Shown here: one piece after another, positions 9,277-16,726 of the stretch
Numbering within the stretch: the first letter of the stretch is position 1
How the letters are laid out: each line of letters begins with the position of its first letter
DNA from: Nocardioides pini
GTDB lineage: Bacteria; Actinomycetota; Actinomycetes; Propionibacteriales; Nocardioidaceae
NCBI RefSeq assembly: GCF_026712185.1
Contig: NZ_JAPPUX010000002.1
Coordinates: forward strand, 434,001 to 498,000
Direction of reading: 5' to 3'
Length of the DNA: 64,000 bases
Position numbers and translations under genes: made by a program
The notes under the pieces: generated by a model
Databases searched by the model: none
Seen by the model: only the letters and a program-made list of their open reading frames with translations
What the model was told of the DNA's origin: nothing

Positions 9277-11057
9277 GTCGACCCGTTCGGAAAAGTGGCG
9301 CTCACCGTCGTGCCACCCGTCGAAGTGACGACGTCAAGGCTGCCGCCCTGCGCGGCGACCCGGTCGATCAGCCCCCGGAGCCCCGAGCCGCGCTTGAAGT
9401 CAGCGCCACCTGCCCCGTCGTCGCGCACGGCAACGCGTAGGGGGTCTCCCAGCACCACGCGCACCCACGCCGACGACGCCTGCGCGTGCTTCGCGACGTT
9501 GACAAGACACTCAGCCACGACGAAGTAGGCGGTCGCAGCCACCTCAGGGTTCACCTTCCCTCCACCCTCGACATGGAGTCGGGACGGCACAGGGCAGCGC
9601 AGGGCCAGGTCCTCGAGCGCATCTGGCAGCGAACCATGAACGAGCGCCGTCGGCGTGATGCCGCGGGCGAGCGCTCTCAGCTCCTCCAGGGCGCGGCCCA
9701 GCTCGTCGGACGCGTCCGCGAGCGTCTCCGCCAGCTCTGGATCCCGTGTGGCATCGACCCGGGTGGTCGCAAGGTTGAGCTTGGCGCCCGTAGAGATCAG
9801 GAGCTGCTGGGCGCCGTCGTGGAGATCGCGCTCTATTCGGCGTCGAGCATCGTCCGAGGCCCGCACGATCCGCGACCGCGACTCGCGCACCTGCAGCAGG
9901 CTCTCTGCGAGCTCGGCTTGAAGCCGTTCGTTCTCGCGCGACAAACGCAGGGCCTCGGCGACCGGTTGGAGGATGCCGGCGTCGCGCACCAAGACGCGTT
10001 CGGTCACTACTCGCGCGATGGGTCGCTGCTCCGACTCGACCTCGAGGACGTGCGACTCGAGAGCGTTCGCCACGTCCGCGTCGGACTCGCGACCGAGGTG
10101 GTCGACATACGTCTGGGTGCTCGGGTCCCACCAGTAGACCGTCGCCGACGGGTCCCCAACCGCGCGGGCCACCAGTTCCCGCAGCCGACCGGGGGTGCTG
10201 CGCTCCCGTGCCGCGAGAAGGAGGTCCGCCACGTGCGCCCGGCTCGGCCGGCGGCGCACCGAGCCAGTCACGTGCACACCGAGCACGGCGACCAGCCCCG
10301 CCGCAACGACCGGGTCCGCGGTGAGCGTCGGCGCCCCGGCGAGAAGCGCTCCGTCGGCGAACACCCAACCCCCGATCGCCACCGCCGATCCTGTCACGAG
10401 GACGTACTCGTGGACCGCGCGACGACCCGGTCGATGCCACGCACCGACCGCGACCGCGAGGAGCACCATGGCGACAGCCGCCAGGTGTCCGACCGTGAGC
10501 CAGGGCTCGATCGCGAGATAGATGTCCGCGTCTCCGGTGACCGCGAGAGGATTGTCCACGCACTGACACCAACCGAACGCGGCCGGATCGAGCGTGGCCG
10601 TGCGGATGACCGCAATCAACGACGTGACGGTAGCCGCGGCCAGAATCAGCCGGCGCTCCTCGGCTCCTGGCTCGGCGCCGCGCAGGGTCGACAGGCAGAT
10701 CCAGCCGACGGCGGGCACCACGAACGACCCGAGAGAACCCAGAGCCACCCAGGACCAGGAGTCCTGGGCCAGGCCCAGCGACAGCGCGGGGGCAGCCAGG
10801 CCGAGAGACACCGTCAGCAATGCCCAGACCTTGGTGGGCCGGACACCCGAGGCCAGGAATCCGGCGGCGGCACCGTACGCGAGTCCCGTGACCGGCATCG
10901 ACAGCAGGTCGCGCAGCTCGAGGTACGGAGCCGCGGCCCGTAGCAGGCTCATCGCGAGCAGGTTGGCGACCAGCGCGGCGGCCGCGAGGGTCAGCGGACC
11001 CACCACGCGCAGGCGCGTGTCCGTGATGGTCACCTCCCCATCATGGCGCAGCGACAC
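9273..11057 (-). CDS. membrane sensor histidine kinase, NarL-type (HisKA_3)
   Basis: A kinase of about 594 residues. Residues ~20-270 hold eight or so hydrophobic helices forming a membrane sensor, with an extracytoplasmic loop bearing the pair in GWCQCVDNP. A cytoplasmic GAF-like segment follows (PSATVYWWDPSTQTYVDHLG), then a coiled coil, the dimerisation domain with phospho-acceptor His413 in RDLHDGAQQLL, and the ATPase domain with VAECLVNVAKHA, RDDGAGG and GSGLRGL. The start is uncertain: GTG 11057 has GAGGCGG upstream; 11099 and 11111 are longer options, and GTG 11033 abuts a GGGGAGG so closely that it is unlikely. It is coupled to the response regulator and divergent from the DctP-like genes, 83 bases away. 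Confidence 0.9.
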   Translation of the reverse strand: MSLRHDGEVTITDTRLRVVGPLTLAAAALVANLLAMSLLRAAAPYLELRDLLSMPVTGLAYGAAAGFLASGVRPTKVWALLTVSLGLAAPALSLGLAQDSWSWVALGSLGSFVVPAVGWICLSTLRGAEPGAEERRLILAAATVTSLIAVIRTATLDPAAFGWCQCVDNPLAVTGDADIYLAIEPWLTVGHLAAVAMVLLAVAVGAWHRPGRRAVHEYVLVTGSAVAIGGWVFADGALLAGAPTLTADPVVAAGLVAVLGVHVTGSVRRRPSRAHVADLLLAARERSTPGRLRELVARAVGDPSATVYWWDPSTQTYVDHLGRESDADVANALESHVLEVESEQRPIARVVTERVLVRDAGILQPVAEALRLSRENERLQAELAESLLQVRESRSRIVRASDDARRRIERDLHDGAQQLLISTGAKLNLATTRVDATRDPELAETLADASDELGRALEELRALARGITPTALVHGSLPDALEDLALRCPVPSRLHVEGGGKVNPEVAATAYFVVAECLVNVAKHAQASSAWVRVVLGDPLRVAVRDDGAGGADFKRGSGLRGLIDRVAAQGGSLDVVTSTGGTTVSATFPNGST

Positions 11058-11140
11058 CGATGCCGCCTCGGGAAGACTCTGAAGGCAACCTGCGTGCATT
11101 TCGGACGACAAGGTCGGCGGAACAACCTACGGTCGAGGTC

Positions 11141-12577
11141 ATGCCAGAGTGGCGCCGGACGACCATGACCCTGCTCGGCTGCCTGCTGACCGCGACGCCG
11201 TTGCTGGTCGGCTGCGCGGAGTCTGTCGATGGCCCGAGCCTGGTACTGACCGTCGTCACCCCCGACGAGCCCGAGGACCCTAGTGGCCCGGCTGTTCAGT
11301 ACTTCATCAACGAGGTGCATCGTCTTTCGTCCGGGACCATCCGCATCGACCCGGTCTGGGACCTGACGCCCGAGGGCGTCGAGGATTGGGACCAAGTGGT
11401 CGGCGAGTCGGTCGCGGACGGCACCTACGACCTCGGATTGGTCCCCAGCCGGGCATGGGACGTACTGGGCGTCAACAGTCTGCGGGCGTTGAACACGCCG
11501 TTCCTGATCTCGAGCGACGCCGCCATGCGCGCCGTCCTTCGGTCCGACCTGCGGGACGAGCTCATGGCGGACCTCCCGGCCGCGGGAGTGGTAGGCCTCG
11601 ACCTCTGGCCGGGCGACATGCGGAGGCTCTTCGGTTACGAGGAACCGCTGCTCCGCCCCGCGGACCTGGCGGACCAGAAGATCCGCAGCCCGACCTCGAG
11701 GACGGTCACCGCATACCTGGAAGCGATGGGCGCACACGTGGTGCAGACCGAGCGATCGCCGCTCAACCAGCGAGGACTTGAGTCAGGATTCGACGGTGCG
11801 GGAACCGTGATCCTCGCGACCGGGAACGCGGTGATGTTTCCGAAGGTAGAGAGCCTCGTCGCCAACGGCGACCTGCGCTCGCGTCTGCAACCCGCTCAGT
11901 GGCAGATCCTCCTGGATGCGGCTTCGGCAACCCGGAGAGAGCAGTTGCAAAGCTTCCCCGATGACGAGGAGTGGGCGCGCGACTTCTGTGCGCGAGGCGG
12001 CGAGATCGTCGCCGCGAGTCCGGCTGACCTTGCGGCCTTCAAGGGGGTGGGTCAGCAGATCCGGGGCGATCTGGAGCAGGACCCCGAGACCGCGCGCCTC
12101 ATCGACGAGGTCGAGGCGGTCGTGGCTGCGGTCCCCGAGCCGGAGTCGCTCAGCGGCTGCCCCGTCGACGAGTCCGGCTCCGCTGCTCCCGCCGATGACG
12201 ACACCAAGGCGCTCGACGGGATCTACGTCACCCGGGTGACCCGCCAGGACATGGCCGAGGCCGGAGCGACCGACCCTGACGTCATCCGGGAGAGCACCGG
12301 TCGCATCACCTGGACCCTGGAAAACGGCTCGTGGCACCACGTCGTCGAGGCCGACCACTACCTGTCCGACAGCGAGCAGGAGGGTCTCTACACCTACGAA
12401 GACCGGTCGGTCACCTTCTTCTGGGGTCCTGACGAGGTCATCACCGGCAAGGTCGAGATCGGTGAGGACGGATCGCTGCGCTTCCGGGACCTGCGCGACA
12501 ACATCCCCGAGCTGCAGGAGCCGACCGAGGCGTTCTTCGGTCAACCCTGGCGCAAGATCGGCGACCTTTCCGACTAG
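11141..12577 (+). CDS. DctP-like solute-binding lipoprotein with extra C-terminal domain (copy 1)
   Basis: A 478-residue lipoprotein; the signal ends at LLVGC, Cys at about residue 24. Residues ~35-330 match the TRAP (DctP) solute receptor pattern: a FINEVHRLSSGTIRI strand-helix unit, YDLGLVPSRAWDVLGV, and IRSPTSRTVTAYLEAMGAHV, which occupies the position of the arginine-bearing ligand segment. Residues ~359-478 form an additional beta-rich domain starting DGIYVTRVTRQDMAEAG and including FFWGPDEV and EIGEDGSLRFRDL. This domain is not part of standard DctP. No DctQ/DctM permease is in the window. Its paralogue follows 71 bases downstream, and the divergent kinase/regulator pair suggests a sensory rather than transport role. 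Ligand unknown. Confidence 0.75.
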   Translation: MPEWRRTTMTLLGCLLTATPLLVGCAESVDGPSLVLTVVTPDEPEDPSGPAVQYFINEVHRLSSGTIRIDPVWDLTPEGVEDWDQVVGESVADGTYDLGLVPSRAWDVLGVNSLRALNTPFLISSDAAMRAVLRSDLRDELMADLPAAGVVGLDLWPGDMRRLFGYEEPLLRPADLADQKIRSPTSRTVTAYLEAMGAHVVQTERSPLNQRGLESGFDGAGTVILATGNAVMFPKVESLVANGDLRSRLQPAQWQILLDAASATRREQLQSFPDDEEWARDFCARGGEIVAASPADLAAFKGVGQQIRGDLEQDPETARLIDEVEAVVAAVPEPESLSGCPVDESGSAAPADDDTKALDGIYVTRVTRQDMAEAGATDPDVIRESTGRITWTLENGSWHHVVEADHYLSDSEQEGLYTYEDRSVTFFWGPDEVITGKVEIGEDGSLRFRDLRDNIPELQEPTEAFFGQPWRKIGDLSD

Positions 12578-12648
12578 GGAAATTTCGCACGTGATGACGG
12601 GTCGTCGTTCCGATTCGACATCCGCTGCCCGACTCCTACTTTCGCCAC

Positions 12649-14127
12649 ATGGACGCAACCTGGCACCGCAAGCTCGGCCTCCTCGTAGCGGTGGCCGCCA
12701 CCCTGACCGCTTGCTCGACGGATCCCGACGGCTCGTCGACGGACCCGCAGAGCAACCCCTCCTCCGAGGGCCGAGCGACCCCGGCCGTGAAGGCAGCACC
12801 TCAGCCGGTCGAGCTCCAGCTCGGCACCGGGGACGCCGAGGATGCGCCGTCCGCGGACCAGATCCGCTGGTTCGCCAAGCGGGTGGAGGAGCTGACCGAC
12901 GGCACGATCACCATCACGCCGCTCTACCAGGCCGCAGGCTCCACAACAAGGTTCGAGACCGCGATGGCTCGGAAGGTCATTGCCGGTGACTTGGACCTTG
13001 CTGTAGTGGCTTCCCGGGCCTGGGACAGCGTCGGCGTTCGCACACTCTCTCCCCTTCAAGCTCCCCTCCTGATCACCAGCGACGAAGCCGTGGCAGAGGT
13101 GGTCACCGATCCGATGCAGGATGACCTGCTAGCCGGCCTTCCCGAGGTAGGTGTCGTGGGTCTGGACATGTGGCCGGAGGGGTTGCGTCACCCGTTCGGC
13201 TTCGCCTCGCCGCTCAACGAGCCGCGCGACTACGCGGGCGGGCTGATCCGCGCGCCGTACTCCCGGGCCACCAGGGACATGTTCCGCGCGCTGGACGCCA
13301 TGACCACCGCCGGCTCACCGGACCCCGCCACCCAGCGTGGGGCGGAGTCGCAGTACAGCGCTGCGCCCGCCGGGACAGCGACCGCCAACGTGGTCTTCTT
13401 CCCGAAGATCAACGTGCTGGTCGCCAACGCAGAAGCCGAGGAACGTCTCACCGAGGGGCAACGCAGGGCGCTGGGGCAGGCTGCCGACGACACCCGCGAC
13501 TGGGTGCTGGACACCATGCCGACCGATGACGAGGCGGCCCGCACCTTCTGCGACGAAGGCGGCAAGATCCAGGCGGCCAGCTCGACGCAGTACCGGGCCA
13601 TGTACAAGGCGACACAACCTGTGCGCGACGCCATGGCGGCCGACGAGGTGCAGGGACCGATCGTCGAGCAGATCACCCGCGCGGTGGCCGACATCAAGCC
13701 CGAGGAGTCGCTGACCACCTGCGGCAACTCGACCGACGCCGAGGCTGCAGCCGCCCTCAATGGCGACTACACGTTCATCGTCACCGCGGCGGCTGCCCGA
13801 AACGCTGGGGTCGACGACCCTGAGGTGCTCGAGAACGGGGTCGGGAAGTACACCGCACACCTCGAGGACGGCACGTGGACCCTCGACCAGGTCTACACAA
13901 AGGGCCCGAACAAGGGGACCCAGGACAGGAGCTTGGGAGACTTCACGGTCAGGGGGGACAACATGGTCTGGTACTGGGGCCACGAGCCGGGACAGAACGT
14001 CGAGACGACCTTTGACGTCCTGCCAGACGGCTCTCTCGAGTTCACTGGCGTGAACAGCCACGAAGGCGGCGACTGGGCGCTGATGGCCAAGGTCCACTTC
14101 GACCACTGGCAGCGGGTCGGCGGCTGA
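12649..14127 (+). CDS. DctP-like solute-binding lipoprotein with extra C-terminal domain (copy 2)
   Basis: A 492-residue paralogue of the preceding gene, lipoprotein signal ending TLTAC (Cys about residue 22), then a Ser/Asp-rich linker. The receptor core runs from about 55 to 345 with LDLAVVASRAWDSVGVRTLS, VGVVGLDMWPEGLRHPFGF and IRAPYSRATRDMFRALDAM, matching copy 1 block for block. From about 370 the same extra domain appears: NGDYTFIVTAAAARNAGVDD, then WYWGHEPGQNV and LPDGSLEFTGV. The two copies keep domain order but differ widely in sequence, so the duplication is old. No permease is adjacent. A hairpin terminator lies just downstream. Confidence 0.75.
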   Translation: MDATWHRKLGLLVAVAATLTACSTDPDGSSTDPQSNPSSEGRATPAVKAAPQPVELQLGTGDAEDAPSADQIRWFAKRVEELTDGTITITPLYQAAGSTTRFETAMARKVIAGDLDLAVVASRAWDSVGVRTLSPLQAPLLITSDEAVAEVVTDPMQDDLLAGLPEVGVVGLDMWPEGLRHPFGFASPLNEPRDYAGGLIRAPYSRATRDMFRALDAMTTAGSPDPATQRGAESQYSAAPAGTATANVVFFPKINVLVANAEAEERLTEGQRRALGQAADDTRDWVLDTMPTDDEAARTFCDEGGKIQAASSTQYRAMYKATQPVRDAMAADEVQGPIVEQITRAVADIKPEESLTTCGNSTDAEAAAALNGDYTFIVTAAAARNAGVDDPEVLENGVGKYTAHLEDGTWTLDQVYTKGPNKGTQDRSLGDFTVRGDNMVWYWGHEPGQNVETTFDVLPDGSLEFTGVNSHEGGDWALMAKVHFDHWQRVGG

Positions 14128-14136
14128 GGAGCAGAC

Positions 14137-14162
14137 GCGGACCCAGCCTGGGCTGGGCCCGC
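14137..14162. terminator. hairpin terminator after the DctP-like pair
   Basis: CCCAGCC (14142-14148) pairs with GGCTGGG (14151-14157), extended across one mismatch by GCGG (14137-14140) with CCGC (14159-14162). It sits 9 bases past the stop of copy 2, between convergent genes. Confidence 0.55.
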
Positions 14163-14223
14163 TGCAAGTCCTCCAGAAGGGTGCCCCTGACGTCCTGATC
14201 GGTCGCGTGATGACCGAACTGGC

Positions 14224-15021
14224 TCAGCGGCCACCCAGGGCGTCGAGCGCGGCCATGTCCTCGTCCCCCAGGACGAAGCCTCCGACGTCGGCGTTGGACC
14301 GGATGCGCTCGGGATGCACCGACTTCGGGATCACGACGACCTCGTGCTGGAGGTGCCAGCGGATGATGACCTGCGCGGGCGTGCGGTCGAGCCGCCCGGC
14401 GATCGCGACGATCTCGGGGTGGTCGAGCGTGCCGCCGCGCAGGGCGCTGTATCCCTCGACCGCGACGCCACGCTCGCGGTGCTCCCGCAGCGTGGCCGCG
14501 TCGAAGAGGAGCGGGCTCCACTCGACCTGGTCGATCGCCGGCCGTACGCCGGTCGCGTCGGTGACCTCGTCGATGAGCGCGGCGTCGAAGTTGCTCACGC
14601 CGATCTCGCGGGCGAGCCCCTGCTCGCGGGCCTCCACGAACGCGCGCCACATGTCGACGTTCGTCGACCCCCTTCCCGACCAGTGGATCAGCCAGAGGTC
14701 GACGTGGTCCGTGCCCAGCAGGTCGAGGCTCTCGCGCAGCGTGTCGAGCTCGCGGCCGGCGCGGCCGGGCGGGCACTTGGTCGTCACGAAGACGTCCTCG
14801 CGCGCGACGCCGCTCTCGGCGAGCGCTCGACCCACCTCGGCCTCGTTGCCGTACACCGTCGCGGTGTCGAGATGCCGGTAGCCGGCCTCCAACGCGGCGG
14901 CGGTCGCCCGCACGGCGTCGTCGCCGGTGATCTGCCACGTGCCGAAGCCGAGCAGCGGGATGCTCGTCCCGTTCGTCAGCGTCAGGGTCTGGTCGGGGAG
15001 CTGCAGGTCGCGGTCGGTCAC
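14224..15021 (-). CDS. aldo/keto reductase (DkgA-like)
   Basis: A 265-residue NADPH-dependent reductase with a TIM barrel. The family pattern is complete: GFGTWQI, catalytic Asp and Tyr in RHLDTATVYGNE, Lys in FVTTKC, His in DLWLIHW, then GVSNFDAALIDE, the QVEWSPLL strand and the cofactor motif IPKSVHPERIRSN. Length matches 2,5-diketo-gluconate reductase-type enzymes; the substrate cannot be told. GTG 15021 gives the normal N-terminus, although GGGGAG directly abuts it, so a leaderless or alternative start is possible. A longer frame to 15123 would run into the terminator hairpin of the upstream gene and is unlikely. Confidence 0.9.
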   Translation of the reverse strand: MTDRDLQLPDQTLTLTNGTSIPLLGFGTWQITGDDAVRATAAALEAGYRHLDTATVYGNEAEVGRALAESGVAREDVFVTTKCPPGRAGRELDTLRESLDLLGTDHVDLWLIHWSGRGSTNVDMWRAFVEAREQGLAREIGVSNFDAALIDEVTDATGVRPAIDQVEWSPLLFDAATLREHRERGVAVEGYSALRGGTLDHPEIVAIAGRLDRTPAQVIIRWHLQHEVVVIPKSVHPERIRSNADVGGFVLGDEDMAALDALGGR

Positions 15022-15103
15022 CTCCCCGATGCTGTCACCCGGCCCAAGGAACGGGTCTCGAGAGCGGACCGCGACCGCGGCCGCGAGACGCCCTCGAGAC
15101 GCA

Positions 15104-15139
15104 GCGGAGTCCTGGACCCCCATGGGCCCAGGACTCCGC
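15104..15139. terminator. strong hairpin terminator
   Basis: GCGGAGTCCTGG (15104-15115) pairs perfectly with CCAGGACTCCGC (15128-15139), with a further CCC/GGG inside the loop. It lies 15 bases past the stop of the HesB-like gene on the minus strand. An imperfect inverted pair GTCTCGAG/CTCGAGAC occurs just beyond it near 15055-15100. Confidence 0.7.
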
Positions 15140-15153
15140 CAGTCGGTGTCGGC

Positions 15154-15429
15154 TCAGGCCTGCTGGCCCAGCGCGAACTGGATGTTGCCGTCCTCGTCCA
15201 CGCCGCCGTCCAGCACCTTGTCGGCGAGGAGCTCCGAGGCGGGTCCGTCGACGTAGACGGTCGCGCCGTCCTGCTCGATGACCTGGTCATCGGCCTCGGC
15301 GTGGCCGGCGGGGCTCACGGACAGGGACTGTCCGTCGGCCTCCGTGGCGATGCGGAGCGCGGAGATCTCAGGCACCTCGTCGGCGAGCTGCTTGACGATG
15401 TCGGTCACGTTCTCGGTGAGAGCAAGCAC
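15154..15429 (-). CDS. HesB/IscA-like fold protein lacking cysteines
   Basis: A 91-residue acidic protein resembling the actinobacterial group annotated as Fe-S assembly HesB or adhesin. It has an N-terminal helix (VTDIVKQLADEV), a strand pair (ALRIATEADG, LSVSPAGHAEADDQVIEQDG), then TVYVDGPASELLADKVLDGG, the part equivalent to the IscA segment that normally precedes the C-terminal Cys pair. No cysteine is present, so cluster binding by the usual Cys ligands is excluded. GTG 15429 is backed by AAGGAG 5 bases upstream. It is monocistronic, with a strong terminator. Function unknown. Confidence 0.7.
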   Translation of the reverse strand: MLALTENVTDIVKQLADEVPEISALRIATEADGQSLSVSPAGHAEADDQVIEQDGATVYVDGPASELLADKVLDGGVDEDGNIQFALGQQA

Positions 15430-15580
15430 TGGCTCTCCTTCCGTGGGGAGAATGTGTCCCCCTCACCATTGCTCGTACCCGGCGCGCATGCAAACCGGCT
15501 GTCCGGGCGTCTCCTCCCCGACCGCGGTCGCGCCCGGCTGACTAGGGTGAGCCCGTCCTCGCCGCCGAAGGAGGCCAACG

Positions 15581-16267
15581 ATGCAGCTGCTCGCCGTGGT
15601 CGTCCCGCCACCGGAGGTCGTCCGCGACGTCCTGGAGGCGGCGCACCGGTTGTGCTCGACCCCGGAGGCCGCCACCGACGAGCCGCGTCGCGGGCTCCTG
15701 GGCCGCCTCCGGGGGCGGCGGGACGCCGCGCCCCCCGTCGCGGCACCGACCCTGCGCCCCACCACACCCGAGGCCGTGTTCGTGCGGCTGGCCACGTTCG
15801 GCAACGTCACGGGCAGCGACGCCGGCACGCTCGCCGACGCCCTGGGCTCGGCGGCCGGCACCTGGCCTGCGCCCGTGCTCCACGTCGGCCGGCTCCGGGT
15901 GACCGAGGCCGAGCCCCACGTGGTCACGGCCGACCTCGACGGCGACGTCGACGCGCTGCGCGACATCCACCGCAACGTCAACGAGGTCGCGCGCCAGCAG
16001 CGGTTCTTCCTCGACCGGCGCGGCTTCCGCAGCGAGCTCGCCCTCGGCTCGATCGGGGCACCGGAGGGCTCCGACGTCGACGGCGGGCTCGTCGGCCTCA
16101 CGGGCATCGCCGGGACGGAGGTCCCCCACGACGGCGCGCACTGGTCGCCCGCCCACGTCACCCTGGTCCGCACCTCGTTCGCCGCTGGCGCGACGACGTA
16201 CGCCGAGGTCGCGCGCATCGCGCTGGCGCACGGGGCCGGCGAGCCGGCGCCGGACCCGAACGGGTGA
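15581..16267 (+). CDS. 2'-5' RNA ligase-like (2H phosphoesterase) protein
   Basis: A 228-residue protein with the outline of the 2H phosphoesterase superfamily (ThpR/LigT): start MQLLAVVVPPPEVV, then a strand VFVRLATFGNV at the place of the first H-x-T/S motif, and AHVTLVRTSF as the second. Only the second His is kept; in the first motif the usual HLT is replaced by VRL, so classical two-histidine catalysis looks impaired. A proline/arginine-rich insert lies at about residues 30-60. ATG 15581 follows GAAGGAGG by 6 bases. It could be a catalytically altered or non-enzymatic member. Confidence 0.55.
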   Translation: MQLLAVVVPPPEVVRDVLEAAHRLCSTPEAATDEPRRGLLGRLRGRRDAAPPVAAPTLRPTTPEAVFVRLATFGNVTGSDAGTLADALGSAAGTWPAPVLHVGRLRVTEAEPHVVTADLDGDVDALRDIHRNVNEVARQQRFFLDRRGFRSELALGSIGAPEGSDVDGGLVGLTGIAGTEVPHDGAHWSPAHVTLVRTSFAAGATTYAEVARIALAHGAGEPAPDPNG

Positions 16268-16304
16268 GACCTGCCGGACGGCGGCCGTTGCCGAGATCGG
16301 GGGC

Positions 16305-16331
16305 TGTCGATCCGTGCTCGTGGCGTCCGTC
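16305..16331 (+). promoter_or_regulatory. candidate ECF42-type promoter (second DGPF gene)
   Basis: TGTCGA at 16305-16310 and CGTC at 16328-16331 with a 17-base spacer, 32 bases before the start codon of a DGPF gene. Spacing equals that of the site at 6445-6471. Another CGTC at 16324-16327 would give a 13-base spacer. Confidence 0.6.
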
Positions 16332-16363
16332 ATGGTGGTGACGACACCCGAGAGGAAGAACCC

Positions 16364-16717
16364 ATGAGCGAGTACGTCCTCCTGTTCCCCGCCGACGATG
16401 AGGCCGCGTGGCAGCGCGGCACCGACGCCGACCACCAGGCCACCTACGACGCCGACGCCGAGTTCGCCCGGCTGCTGCGCACGCACGGAGGTGCCATCAC
16501 CGGGGGTGCGGCGCTGCGCCCCAGCAGCGAGACGCGGACGCTGCGCAGCGGCCCGGAGGGGCCTCTGATCACCGACGGCCCGTACGCCGAGACCGCCGAG
16601 CAGATGTCGGGCTTCTACCTCGTCACGTGCGACGACCACGACGCCCTCGTCGAGGCGGCGCAGGTGCTGACCCGCGCCCACCCGGTGGTGGAGATCCGTC
16701 CGGTCGAGGCCGACTGA
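16364..16717 (+). CDS. YCII/DGPF-domain protein, standalone
   Basis: A 117-residue YCII-related protein. The conserved core is ITDGPYAETAEQMSGFYLV at about residues 67-85, preceded by GGAALRPSSETRTLR. ATG 16364 has AGAGGAAG about 8 bases upstream. Unlike the gene at 6518 it has no sigma factor beside it, but its upstream region carries TGTCGA-N17-CGTC, so it is probably read by the same ECF42 sigma factor. It ends 9 bases from the convergent M1 peptidase gene. Confidence 0.88.
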   Translation: MSEYVLLFPADDEAAWQRGTDADHQATYDADAEFARLLRTHGGAITGGAALRPSSETRTLRSGPEGPLITDGPYAETAEQMSGFYLVTCDDHDALVEAAQVLTRAHPVVEIRPVEAD

Positions 16718-16726
16718 GCGAGCTCG

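Noticed and set aside
11025..11045. GTG at 11033 as start of the sensor kinase
   Set aside because: GGGGAGG directly abuts it, leaving no spacer for initiation; GTG 11057 has a better-placed GAGG-type site. The point remains uncertain.
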